Part shown: in pieces, positions 6,953-13,703 of the stretch
Position numbering within the stretch: the stretch's first letter is position 1
How the letters are laid out: every line of letters starts with the position of its first letter
Assembly (NCBI GenBank): GCA_035461175.1
Contig: DATHVR010000183.1
Coordinates: 1-23,844 of the forward strand
Source of the DNA: DATHVR01 sp035461175
GTDB taxonomy: Bacteria > Actinomycetota > Acidimicrobiia > Spongiisociales > ZC4RG35
Direction of reading: 5' to 3'
Length of the DNA: 23,844 bases
Position numbers and translations under genes: made by a program
Notes under the pieces: model-generated
Database searches by the model: none
The model's input: the letters and a program-made list of their open reading frames with translations, nothing else
What the model was told of the DNA's origin: nothing

Positions 6953-8167
6953 GTGGCCCGTCGTTGTTCCTTCTGCGGGGAAGACCGCCGTGGCGTCGAC
7001 CGCTTGATCGCCGGCCATGGGGGCGTAGCCATCTGTGGAGACTGCGCTCGGCTCGCCGCCGAGCTGTCGACGGTCCCCCACGACCCTCCTACCGGTGACC
7101 TGCTCCTGGTCGACATCGGAACCTTGGTCACCAACGACGGGCGCCACGGCGGTCTCCTCGGCCGGATCGAGGGCGCGGCCGTGGCGGTGCGGAACGGTCG
7201 TATCACCTGGCTCGGCCGCCAGCGCGCCCTTCCCGACCGCTACCGCGAGCTCCCTCTGGTGGAATGCGAAGGCCGGCTGGTGGTCCCGGGCTTCGTCGAT
7301 GCCCACCGGCACCTGGTCGCCCACCCGGGCATGGACCTGGCCGGCTTCAGCGACCTGGTGGTGGACCAGATGGGAGTCGGCCTGGAACAGGGCACCACCA
7401 CCCAGGAGATGCGGACCTGGGCCGCCCCCGATCCCGAAACCGATGTGATGATGCTGTCGGCGGTCCGGGTGGCGGGCGAGACCATCCCTACCGACACCGT
7501 CCCGACGGTGGTGGTGGGCACCGATCCGCCCGCCCGGGGCCGCGGTTACAGGGCGATGGTGGAGTCCGTGCTTCTCCCCACCGCCGCCCGGGTGGCCGGG
7601 TTCGTCGATGTGGTGGTGGGGGGACCCCTGCGGGACGAGGACGCCGCCGGGGTCATGTCCGTCGCCCGGCGCATCGGCCTCGGTTCCCGGGTCCACGTTC
7701 ACGACGCCGGCTCACTGCAGGTCGCCCTGGATGGAGGCGCCGTCAGCGTCGACGGGATGTGGGGCATGGAGGATGCCGCCGCCATGGTGGTCGAGGCCCA
7801 CAAGGTGGTGGTGTCGCTGCCCGCCACCTCGTGGATAACTGGACAGGCCGATCCCGCCCGGGCTATGTGGGACGAGGGCGCCACGGTGGCGCTGGGAACC
7901 GGATGTGAGGGCGGATCGGTTCCCACCATGCCGATGGCGATGTCCGCCGCCGTGTACCACGGCGACCTCTCCCCGGAGCGGGCACTGTGGTCGGCCACCC
8001 GGGGAGGGGCACTAGCTCTTCGTGAGCCCGACAAGGGCAGGGTGGCTCTCGGATCGGTGGCCGATCTGATCGTGATGGAGGCGGAGACGGCGGCCGACAT
8101 CGTCGATGAGCCGGGTCGCGATCCGGTGGTCCGGGTGATCAAAGACGGCGTACCTTTGGGAACTTGA
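6953..8167 (+). CDS. ClpX-type zinc finger fused to HutI-like amidohydrolase
   Basis: The protein has 404 residues. Residues 5-31 are a ClpX C4 zinc-binding domain: CSFCGE, RLIAG and ICGDC give Cys5, Cys8, Cys28 and Cys31. From about 50 it is an amidohydrolase nearest in layout to imidazolonepropionase HutI: a beta-sandwich strand, VVPGFVDAHRHLV (His118, His120), HVHDAG (248-253), then VSLPATSW (287-294) and a C-terminal GSVADLIVME strand. Two expected features are altered. The DH of the HutI AVSADHL region is Asp-Gly (267-268), and the catalytic metal-ligand Asp of ATDFNPGS is replaced in GTGCEGGS (315-322). The enzyme is therefore either inactive, a binding protein, or uses another mechanism. 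GTG 6953 has a ribosome site and keeps the finger intact. Confidence 0.75.
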   Translation: MARRCSFCGEDRRGVDRLIAGHGGVAICGDCARLAAELSTVPHDPPTGDLLLVDIGTLVTNDGRHGGLLGRIEGAAVAVRNGRITWLGRQRALPDRYRELPLVECEGRLVVPGFVDAHRHLVAHPGMDLAGFSDLVVDQMGVGLEQGTTTQEMRTWAAPDPETDVMMLSAVRVAGETIPTDTVPTVVVGTDPPARGRGYRAMVESVLLPTAARVAGFVDVVVGGPLRDEDAAGVMSVARRIGLGSRVHVHDAGSLQVALDGGAVSVDGMWGMEDAAAMVVEAHKVVVSLPATSWITGQADPARAMWDEGATVALGTGCEGGSVPTMPMAMSAAVYHGDLSPERALWSATRGGALALREPDKGRVALGSVADLIVMEAETAADIVDEPGRDPVVRVIKDGVPLGT

Positions 8168-8197
8168 CACGGTTTTAGGCCTTGTGATGCCTAGGGT
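8164..8197 (+). promoter_or_regulatory. Promoter-like region of the HU gene
   Basis: A perfect TTGACA (8164-8169) overlaps the previous stop codon. TAGGGT (8192-8197) is the best -10 candidate, but the 22-nt spacer is too long for standard sigma-70 promoters. An inverted repeat TAGGC (8176-8180) / GCCTA (8189-8193) lies between them and could be a regulator site. The leader to GTG 8249 is about 45 nt. Confidence 0.35.
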
Positions 8198-8248
8198 TTG
8201 GGGTGTCGTTCCAAACGGGAACGCTGTTCAGCCAGCCAAGGAGGCTTC

Positions 8249-8542
8249 GTGAACAAGAGCGAGATGGCCGACAAGCTTGCCAGCAAGGCCGACATCACCA
8301 AGGCCAAGGCCGCCGATATCATCGACATCATCTTCTCGACCGACCCCGGGGAAGGGATCATCGCCGTCGAACTCGATGCCGGCCGCAAGGTACAGATCTT
8401 CGGTTTTGGAACCTTCTCCACCAAGTCCCGTTCCGCCCGGAAGGGACGCAACCCCGCCACCGGGGAGGAGATCACGATTCCGGCCCGCAAATACGCCCAC
8501 TTCTCTGCAGCCAAGGGCCTGAAAGACCGCGTCGTCGACTGA
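8249..8542 (+). CDS. hup: HU-family nucleoid DNA-binding protein
   Basis: The 97-residue protein spans a complete HU fold. It starts NKSEMADKLASKADITKAKA (N-terminal helices) and has the signature FGFGTFSTKSRSARKGRNPATGEEITIPA, the DNA-binding beta arm with its intercalating Pro in RNPATG. It ends in KYAHFSAAKGLKDRVVD. HU dimers bend DNA and compact the chromosome. It lacks the long lysine/alanine-rich tail of mycobacterial HupB. GTG 8249 is chosen because AAGGAGG (8238-8244) lies 4 nt upstream; an upstream in-frame ATG at 8198 would add 17 residues unlike HU. It is monocistronic, with its own promoter-like region and a strong terminator. IHF-type family members share these motifs, so HU versus a relative rests on length and the arm. 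Confidence 0.93.
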   Translation: MNKSEMADKLASKADITKAKAADIIDIIFSTDPGEGIIAVELDAGRKVQIFGFGTFSTKSRSARKGRNPATGEEITIPARKYAHFSAAKGLKDRVVD

Positions 8543-8557
8543 GTCCGTCGGCAGACC

Positions 8558-8591
8558 AGAGGGGCCGGAGTCCGTTCCGGCCCCTCTTTTT
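8558..8591 (+). terminator. Strong intrinsic terminator of the HU gene
   Basis: AGAGGGGCCGGA (8558-8569) pairs perfectly with TCCGGCCCCTCT (8576-8587) around a 6-nt loop, giving a 12-bp stem followed by a T-run through 8591. It is the clearest intrinsic terminator in the window. Confidence 0.92.
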
Positions 8592-8628
8592 CGTTCGAAT
8601 AGCGGCACTCGTATGAGGTGATCGTCCG

Positions 8629-8634
8629 TAGACT
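8629..8634 (+). promoter_or_regulatory. -10 element TAGACT, leaderless-type promoter
   Basis: TAGACT ends 6 nt before GTG 8641 with no ribosome site in between. Confidence 0.5.
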
Positions 8635-8640
8635 TGGCGA

Positions 8641-9414
8641 GTGCCCCTTCCCCACCCCTGGAGCCATCGCCAGATCATCGCCCATCGGGGCAGCCGCGTC
8701 TTGTGGCCCGAGAACACCATGCTCGCCTTTGGTTCGAGCCTGGAGGCCGGTGCCGACCATCTCGAAACCGATCTCCACCTCACCGCCGACGGATATCTCG
8801 TGTGCTTCCATGACGCCACGGTTGAGCGCACGACCGACGGCAAAGGACCGGTGGCATCATTCACGCTCAAGGAACTGCGCAGCCTCGACGCCGGATTCAG
8901 CCATCGCATCGGCTCCGACTTCCCGTTTCGGGGAAGGGGGCTGCGGGTGCCGACTCTGGGCGAGGTGCTGGCCACCTTCCCCGACGTGGGGGTCGTGGTG
9001 GATCTCAAGACCGACGGGATCGAGGAGGCAGTGGCCGATCTCCTCGATCGGATGCGGGCCTGGGAGCGAGTGATCATCGGCAGCTTCTACGACACGCGCC
9101 TCGATCTCATGCGCAAGCTGGGGCGCGGCAAAGCCCTCCTCTCCACCGGTCCATTGGCGGCACGTCGGTGGTGGCTGGCCAGTCGAATCGGCCGCCGGGG
9201 CCGTCCCGGTTATGCCGCCCTGCAGCTACCGCCCAGCCATGCCGGCCTTCCGGTGGTGGATCGGCGGTTGGTCGAGATTGCTCACGACGCCGACATGGCC
9301 GTACACGTCTGGACCATCAATCAGCCGGGAGAGATGCAGCGGCTGTGGGATATGGGAGTCGACGCTTTGATCACCGACAGGGTCGACCAGGCCGTGAGCG
9401 TGCTGGCGCCATGA
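8641..9414 (+). CDS. Glycerophosphodiester phosphodiesterase
   Basis: The 257-residue TIM-barrel enzyme hydrolyses glycerophosphodiesters to glycerol 3-phosphate and an alcohol. The signature is complete: IAHRGS (His15-Arg16), PENTMLAF (Glu24), HLETDLHLTADG (Glu42, Asp44 metal ligands), VCFHDATVERTT (His58 general acid), VVVDLKTD at about 120 and HVWTINQPGE near the C-terminus. There is no signal peptide, so it is cytoplasmic like UgpQ rather than periplasmic GlpQ. GTG 8641 is supported by the leaderless -10 and by the protein beginning only 12 residues before the HRG motif. Its stop overlaps the lipoprotein start as ATGA, so the two are translationally coupled. Confidence 0.88.
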   Translation: MPLPHPWSHRQIIAHRGSRVLWPENTMLAFGSSLEAGADHLETDLHLTADGYLVCFHDATVERTTDGKGPVASFTLKELRSLDAGFSHRIGSDFPFRGRGLRVPTLGEVLATFPDVGVVVDLKTDGIEEAVADLLDRMRAWERVIIGSFYDTRLDLMRKLGRGKALLSTGPLAARRWWLASRIGRRGRPGYAALQLPPSHAGLPVVDRRLVEIAHDADMAVHVWTINQPGEMQRLWDMGVDALITDRVDQAVSVLAP

Positions 9415-10004
9415 AGGCTCTTCTCGTCGTGGCGCTGTGCTGGACGCTGACCGGCTGCGTGGTGATGCGGAGCGGGGGAATCGAGTCCGGACCGGAACAG
9501 TTCACCTTCGAGGTGCGACCCGGATCAGGTCCCGGCCCCGACGCCGACGCCCTGGTGGTCGGGTACGGGCAGAGCCCCGAGGACGCCGATCACGTCGCCA
9601 CGGTCGCCACTCCGCTGGGTGACCTGACCATCGTCGAGTTCACCGACCAGGGAGGTCCCTGCCGCGGGATGCTGATTGGGGATGCCTTCGGCAGCGTCGG
9701 ATGTGCGGCGCCGGGTGGAGACCTGGGGCCGAGCGCCGGCCCGGATGAGTTGCGGGTCACCGGCGTCGGTCAGATCGATGACTGGGCGATGGTGGAGCTG
9801 GAGGCGGGCGAGAACGTCGCCTCGGTGGTGGCGACGGCCGACGACGGGCGCGTCTACCGATCCGACCTGTTCGATGGTCTCGGGGTCATCATCTACCCGG
9901 CCGAGAGGGGAGAACTCTCCATCCAGGCGATGGATGCCTCTGCTACCCCGCTGGGCGCCCCGGTCGTCTCCGACGCCGTGGGCGCACCGGTTCCGGAGCC
10001 CTGA
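9411..10004 (+). CDS. Lipoprotein of unknown function
   Basis: The 197-residue protein starts at ATG 9411, overlapping the phosphodiesterase stop by 4 nt. The N-terminus MKALLVVALCWTLTGC is a lipoprotein signal peptide with lipobox LTGC and lipidated Cys16, so the protein should be anchored to the outer face of the membrane. The rest is acidic and rich in Gly, Asp and Val, with beta-strand character; two further cysteines (in GGPCRG and GCAAPG) could form a disulfide. I recognise no family. Coupling to a glycerophosphodiesterase suggests an envelope or phospholipid role, which is inference. Confidence 0.75.
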   Translation: MKALLVVALCWTLTGCVVMRSGGIESGPEQFTFEVRPGSGPGPDADALVVGYGQSPEDADHVATVATPLGDLTIVEFTDQGGPCRGMLIGDAFGSVGCAAPGGDLGPSAGPDELRVTGVGQIDDWAMVELEAGENVASVVATADDGRVYRSDLFDGLGVIIYPAERGELSIQAMDASATPLGAPVVSDAVGAPVPEP

Positions 10005-10025
10005 GCTCGGGACGGAGTCCGAACC
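9989..10025. terminator. Imperfect hairpin between convergent genes
   Basis: GGTTCCGGA (9989-9997) and TCCGAACC (10018-10025) pair with one bulged base, spanning the 21-bp gap between the lipoprotein and leuD stops. There is no T-run; it may be a bidirectional terminator. Confidence 0.3.
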
Positions 10026-10616
10026 TCAGGTGAGAGCGGGCTTCCAGGCGGGACGGCGGGCCTCGAACTCGTCGATGTCGTCGGCGTGGCGCAGGGTGAG
10101 GCCGATGTCGTCGAGTCCCTCCACGAACCGCCACTTGACGAACGGATCGAGTTCGAAGCGGGCCTCGAATTGCTCTCGGTAGGCGACGGTCTGGTCGGGG
10201 ACCGATACGGTGATCTCGGCGGTGGGATCGGCCTCGGCCAATTCGATCAGGTACTGGCATTCCTTCTCGGTCAGCACCACGGGGAGCAGGCCGATCTTGG
10301 TGCAGTTGGTGAAGAAGATGTCGGCGAACGAGGGGGCGATCACCGCCTCGAACCCCCAGTCCTGGAGGCCCCAGGGGGCGTGCTCACGGCTCGATCCGGA
10401 GCCGAAATTGGGTCCCGTGACCAGGATCTTGGCGTTCTGGTACTCGGGCCGCTGGAGTACGAACTTGGCGTCGGCTCGCCACTCGGCGAAGCAGAACTGG
10501 CCGTAGCCGGTGCGTTCGACCCGCTTCAGGTACTGCTTGGGCATGATCTGGTCGGTGTCGATGTTCGCCCGGGGGAGGGGGGCGATGGTTCCGATGATCT
10601 CGTTGACGGGATTCAC
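10026..10616 (-). CDS. leuD: 3-isopropylmalate dehydratase small subunit
   Basis: The 196-residue protein has all the landmarks of the swivelling small subunit: ANIDTDQIMPKQYLK near the N-terminus, ILVTGPNFGSGSSREHAPWGL (substrate-recognition loop with GSGSSREHA) and FADIFFTNCTKIGLLPV. With LeuC it isomerises 2-isopropylmalate to 3-isopropylmalate in leucine synthesis. The GTG start at 10616 has GAGGAG upstream and overlaps the stop of the PNPOx-like gene as GTGA, so it is translationally coupled. Upstream sequence in the same frame belongs to that gene. The length is normal for bacterial LeuD (about 190-210). Confidence 0.93.
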   Translation of the reverse strand: MNPVNEIIGTIAPLPRANIDTDQIMPKQYLKRVERTGYGQFCFAEWRADAKFVLQRPEYQNAKILVTGPNFGSGSSREHAPWGLQDWGFEAVIAPSFADIFFTNCTKIGLLPVVLTEKECQYLIELAEADPTAEITVSVPDQTVAYREQFEARFELDPFVKWRFVEGLDDIGLTLRHADDIDEFEARRPAWKPALT

Positions 10617-11104
10617 GCGGTCTCCTCGAAGGTGAAGCGGGTGGGGCTGGCGGCGAACGCCTCCAGTGAACTCATGTCGAGGGCGATCACAAGGGCGGGA
10701 TGGACCTGCCAGTAGTCGTCCGTCTCGGGCCGGTAGTCGTATTTGGAGGCGTAGTTGTCGGCCAGTGCCGGGAAATGCTCGCCCATCGGCGCCCGGACGA
10801 CCTTTCCCCGCCCGGTGATGTGGAGGCCGCTTGCGGCGGCCCCGAAAGCCACCCGGCGATCGGCGGTCAGGTTGCGAGCCCAGCGAGTGTTCTCTCCGCC
10901 CTCGAAGCAGAGACGGTCGGCCACGAAGCCGCCCCAGATCGAGTGCATGTGCGGGCCGCCGTCGGGACGGACCGACCCGATCCAGTACACCTCCGCGGCG
11001 GCGAGCGCCTCCCGCACCTGCGTCCACGCCAGCATTCCCTCGGGCTCGGTGGCGTAGCCATAGCCTTCGGGGGCGCGGGGACGGTCGGCCCGGGGGGTGC
11101 TCAC
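10613..11104 (-). CDS. Pyridoxamine 5'-phosphate oxidase-like (FDOR) protein
   Basis: The 163-residue protein has the split-barrel flavin-binding pattern: a helix (LAWTQVREALAAAEV), VYWIGSVRPDGGPHMHSIWGGFVADRLCFEGG, then NLTADRRVAFGAA and GLHITGRGKVVRA. This is the PNPOx/FDOR superfamily, whose members bind FMN, F420 or heme and reduce or detoxify small molecules; the cofactor cannot be told from sequence alone. Start GTG 11104 overlaps the leuC stop as GTGA, and its own stop overlaps the leuD start as GTGA. It is thus locked between leuC and leuD in one translational unit. Its C-terminal half (DDYWQVHPALVIALDMSS) is the usual second part of the barrel. A specific role in leucine synthesis would be inference. 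Confidence 0.72.
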   Translation of the reverse strand: MSTPRADRPRAPEGYGYATEPEGMLAWTQVREALAAAEVYWIGSVRPDGGPHMHSIWGGFVADRLCFEGGENTRWARNLTADRRVAFGAAASGLHITGRGKVVRAPMGEHFPALADNYASKYDYRPETDDYWQVHPALVIALDMSSLEAFAASPTRFTFEETA

Positions 11105-12507
11105 ATCAACTCCCGGACGTCGGTGAGGTGGCCGGTGACGGCGGCCGCAACCGCCATCTGCGGGCTGAGGAGATGGGTCCGGCCTCCCGCCCCCTGACGA
11201 CCCTCGAAGTTGCGGTTGGAGGTGGAGGCGCAGCGCTCGCCGGGGGCGAGGATGTCGGGATTCATGCCCAGGCACATCGAGCACCCGGCGTCACGCCACT
11301 CGAACCCGGCCTGCTTGAAGACGCGATCCAGGCCCTCGTCTTCTGCCTGCATCTTCACGAGTCCCGACCCGGGGACGACCATCGCCGAGACGCCGGGGGC
11401 GACCGTCTTGCCCTCCAGAAGTGCGGCACCCGCCCGGAGGTCCTCGATTCGGGCGTTCGTGCAGGAACCGAAGAAGACCCGGTCGACCCGGATGTCGGTG
11501 AGGGGCGTGCCCGGCACCAGGTCCATGTACTCGAGGGCGCGTCGAGCAGAGTCGCGTTCGCCGGGGTCGTCGAACTCATCGGGAGAGGGGACGGAGGCGC
11601 TGATGGGGAGGGTCTGGCCGGGATTGGTGCCCCAAGACACATACGGCTCCAGGTCGGCGGCGTCGACGACGAGTTCGATGTCGAACTGGGCGTCCTCGTC
11701 GGTGTGGAGACGCTGCCACGCCTCCAGTGCTGCCTCCCAGTCGGCACCTTTCGGCGCCTGGGGCCGTCCCTCGAGATAGGCGAAGGTGGTTTCGTCGGGG
11801 GCGACCAGGCCGGCTCGGGCGCCGCCCTCGATCGACATGTTGCAGATCGTCATGCGGCCTTCCATCGAGAGGCCTTCGATCACGGATCCCCGGTACTCGA
11901 TCACGTGGCCGGTGGCACCGGCGGTGCCCATCCGGGCGATGATGCCCAGGATCACGTCCTTGGCGGTGACGCCCAGGCCGAGTTGGCCGTCGACCCGAAT
12001 GCTCATCGAGCGGGGCTTGGCCTGGGGGAGGGTCTGGGTGGCGAGGACGTGCTCGACCTCGGAGGTACCGATTCCGAAGGCGAGCGCACCGAAGGCGCCG
12101 TGCGTGGCGGTGTGGCTGTCCCCGCACACGATGGTCATTCCCGGTTGGGTGATTCCCTGTTCGGGACCGATCACGTGGACGATTCCCTGTCGAGGGTCGT
12201 CGAGGCCGTACAGAGTGATACCGAACTCCTCGCAGTTGGCCACCAGCGTGTCGATCTGCTTTTTCGACAGCGGATCGCGTATGCCCAGGGCCCGATCGGC
12301 GGTGGGAACCCCGTGGTCGATCGTGGCCAGACTCAGGTCGGGGCGCCGCACCCGGCGGCCGGCCAGCCGCAACGACTCGAAGGCCTGGGGAGAGGTGACC
12401 TCGTGGACGAGATGCAGGTCGATATACAGGAGGTCGGGCTCACCGGGGGCGGCGTGGACGACGTGATCGTCCCAGATCTTCTCGAACAGCGTCTTGGGAG
12501 CCATCAC
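11101..12507 (-). CDS. leuC: 3-isopropylmalate dehydratase large subunit
   Basis: The 468-residue aconitase-family subunit carries the [4Fe-4S] ligands Cys349 (GSCTNARIEDL), Cys409 and Cys412 (GCSMCLGMNPD). It also has VCGDSHTATHGAFGALAFGIGTSEVEHVLATQ (128-159) and STSNRNFEGRQG (428-439). N-terminal LFEKIWDDHVV and IDLHLVHEVTSPQAFE are LeuC-specific, separating it from aconitase. With LeuD it isomerises isopropylmalate. Starts GTG 12507 and ATG 12504 are adjacent and neither has a clear ribosome site. The macro-domain gene ends 38 nt upstream on the same strand and may share its transcript. leuB and leuA are not in the window. Confidence 0.95.
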   Translation of the reverse strand: MMAPKTLFEKIWDDHVVHAAPGEPDLLYIDLHLVHEVTSPQAFESLRLAGRRVRRPDLSLATIDHGVPTADRALGIRDPLSKKQIDTLVANCEEFGITLYGLDDPRQGIVHVIGPEQGITQPGMTIVCGDSHTATHGAFGALAFGIGTSEVEHVLATQTLPQAKPRSMSIRVDGQLGLGVTAKDVILGIIARMGTAGATGHVIEYRGSVIEGLSMEGRMTICNMSIEGGARAGLVAPDETTFAYLEGRPQAPKGADWEAALEAWQRLHTDEDAQFDIELVVDAADLEPYVSWGTNPGQTLPISASVPSPDEFDDPGERDSARRALEYMDLVPGTPLTDIRVDRVFFGSCTNARIEDLRAGAALLEGKTVAPGVSAMVVPGSGLVKMQAEDEGLDRVFKQAGFEWRDAGCSMCLGMNPDILAPGERCASTSNRNFEGRQGAGGRTHLLSPQMAVAAAVTGHLTDVRELM

Positions 12508-12521
12508 GGAAGTTTCGCCCG

Positions 12522-12538
12522 TTGCCCAACCGAGGCAA
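12522..12538. repeat. Short hairpin between macro-domain gene and leuC
   Basis: TTGCC (12522-12526) and GGCAA (12534-12538) form a 5-bp stem with a 7-nt loop in the 38-nt gap. On the minus strand it could be a weak terminator or leader hairpin; there is no further support. Confidence 0.25.
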
Positions 12539-12545
12539 AATTCCC

Positions 12546-13067
12546 CTAGTCGAGGCCTTCCAGGGAGTGCTCGAAGGCCGTGGCGGTTCTTTCGTCGTAG
12601 CCGACCAGCACCACCCGATCCAGGGCGTCGGGCTGCTCGGTCAGCCAGCGGGAAACCTCAGACGCGATGACGAAGGTCGCCTCGTCGAGCGGATAGCCGA
12701 AGATCCCGGCAGAAATCGCTGGAAGGGCGATCGAGCGGGCGCCCAGCTCGGCTCCCCGGTCCAGCGCCGCCGCCACGGCACCGCGCAGAAGGCTTTCATT
12801 GTCCTGGCCCTCGCCGTATCGGGGGCCTACCACGTGGATCACCCAGCGGGCCGGCATCGACCCGGCTCCGGTGTAGGCGGATTGGCCCGCTTCCAGGAGG
12901 CCGTGCTTGTCGATCCACTGGGCCGATTCGTCGTTGACCACAGGGGTCCCGGCCCGGGCAATGGCGGCCGCAACTCCACCCCCGTGAGCCAGCGACTCGT
13001 TGGCGGCGTTGACGATGGCATCCACTTCGAGGGTCGTGATGTCGGCGGTGACGACTTCTATGCCCAT
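12546..13067 (-). CDS. Macro-domain protein (ADP-ribose / O-acetyl-ADP-ribose hydrolase type)
   Basis: The 173-residue protein is a stand-alone macro domain. TADITTLEVDAIVNAANESLAHGGGVAAAIARAGT (7-41) holds the NAAN and GGGVAxAI motifs, WVIHVVGPRYGEG follows, and SIALPAISAGIFGYP (phosphate-binding SAGIFGYP loop) and a VVLVGYDERTATAFE end complete the fold. It resembles the YmdB/Af1521 class that hydrolyses O-acetyl-ADP-ribose or ADP-ribosylated substrates in the cytoplasm. ATG 13067 is supported by a leaderless -10, TAGGAT, 6 nt upstream. It may be cotranscribed with leuC 38 nt downstream; a functional link to leucine synthesis is not evident. Confidence 0.9.
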   Translation of the reverse strand: MGIEVVTADITTLEVDAIVNAANESLAHGGGVAAAIARAGTPVVNDESAQWIDKHGLLEAGQSAYTGAGSMPARWVIHVVGPRYGEGQDNESLLRGAVAAALDRGAELGARSIALPAISAGIFGYPLDEATFVIASEVSRWLTEQPDALDRVVLVGYDERTATAFEHSLEGLD

Positions 13068-13073
13068 GAGCGC

Positions 13074-13079
13074 ATCCTA
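13074..13079 (-). promoter_or_regulatory. -10 element TAGGAT, leaderless-type promoter
   Basis: On the minus strand TAGGAT ends 6 nt before ATG 13067. The promoter faces the one for the membrane protein gene within a 58-bp divergent gap. Confidence 0.5.
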
Positions 13080-13113
13080 TGACTCGTCGGCCGGTACGAC
13101 ATCTCATCTCTGG

Positions 13114-13119
13114 CAACAT
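13114..13119 (+). promoter_or_regulatory. Weak -10 element CAACAT, leaderless spacing
   Basis: CAACAT ends 6 nt before GTG 13126. It departs from TANNNT at the first base, so support is mainly the spacing and the absence of a ribosome site. Confidence 0.3.
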
Positions 13120-13125
13120 TGCGTC

Positions 13126-13641
13126 GTGTCCCTGTTCCTCACACTTCTCCTCGCCCTCGTCGAGATAGGGGGCGGATTCGGCGGGGCGACCGTGGGCGGA
13201 ACGGCGACGACAGCCACGACCATGGAGATCGACCTTTCCGTCACTCTCACCGGTTCCGCCGGCCCGGTGCTGGTCCATCTCGTCCTCCCGGATGAAACCC
13301 AGACCGTGCCCCTCGTCGACCGGGGCAACAGCACCTGGGGAGTGCTGGTGGAGGTGCGGCGGGCCGACTGGCTGGTCGTGTTCGAGGACGTCGCCGCCGG
13401 AGAGCTGTCCGATTCACTGTCGCTGACCCGGCTAGGCCTCGATCCAGCCCTCCTCGGAGGCCGGTCGGCGACGATCCCTTCGCGCGACCGGGACACGGCC
13501 ACCACCCCCATGACATGGGGGTGGCTGGCGACAGCGGTCCTGGCCGGCGCGGGCGCCGTTGCCCTGGTGTTCGCCGGACGGAGAAAGCCGCGTCACCTGA
13601 GGCGCCGCCGGACGTTGCGGCGGCGGACTTCGAGGGGATGA
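13126..13641 (+). CDS. Membrane-anchored extracytoplasmic protein of unknown function
   Basis: The 171-residue protein has an N-terminal hydrophobic segment (MSLFLTLLLALVEIGGGFGG) that could be a signal peptide. A Thr/Gly linker leads into a beta-rich domain of about 85 residues (IDLSVTLTGSAGPVLVHLVLP ... LVVFEDVAAGE). A C-terminal helix WGWLATAVLAGAGAVALVFAG is followed by a strongly basic tail (RRKPRHLRRRRTLRRR). The positive-inside rule places the middle domain outside and the tail inside. I recognise no family. GTG 13126 is preferred over upstream in-frame ATGs, which run through the divergent promoter and antisense to the macro-domain gene. Confidence 0.6.
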   Translation: MSLFLTLLLALVEIGGGFGGATVGGTATTATTMEIDLSVTLTGSAGPVLVHLVLPDETQTVPLVDRGNSTWGVLVEVRRADWLVVFEDVAAGELSDSLSLTRLGLDPALLGGRSATIPSRDRDTATTPMTWGWLATAVLAGAGAVALVFAGRRKPRHLRRRRTLRRRTSRG

Positions 13642-13647
13642 GGGATG

Positions 13648-13690
13648 ACGGCGGAGTGCCCCGGCCCGAAGGCCCCGGGCACTCCGTCGT
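13648..13690. terminator. Long GC-rich hairpin between convergent genes
   Basis: CGGAGTGCCC (13652-13661) pairs with GGGCACTCCG (13677-13686). The stem extends outward to about 15 bp with one mismatch, and GGCC/GGCC pairs around a CGAA loop at the top. It fills the 62-bp gap between the membrane protein stop and the alcohol dehydrogenase stop, so it can terminate both, although it has no T-run. Confidence 0.6.
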
Positions 13691-13703
13691 CCCCGATCAG
13701 GCG

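Noticed and set aside
10831..12549. A 572-codon plus-strand open frame.
   Set aside because: It is antisense to leuC and the PNPOx-like gene, both of which have complete family motifs on the minus strand.
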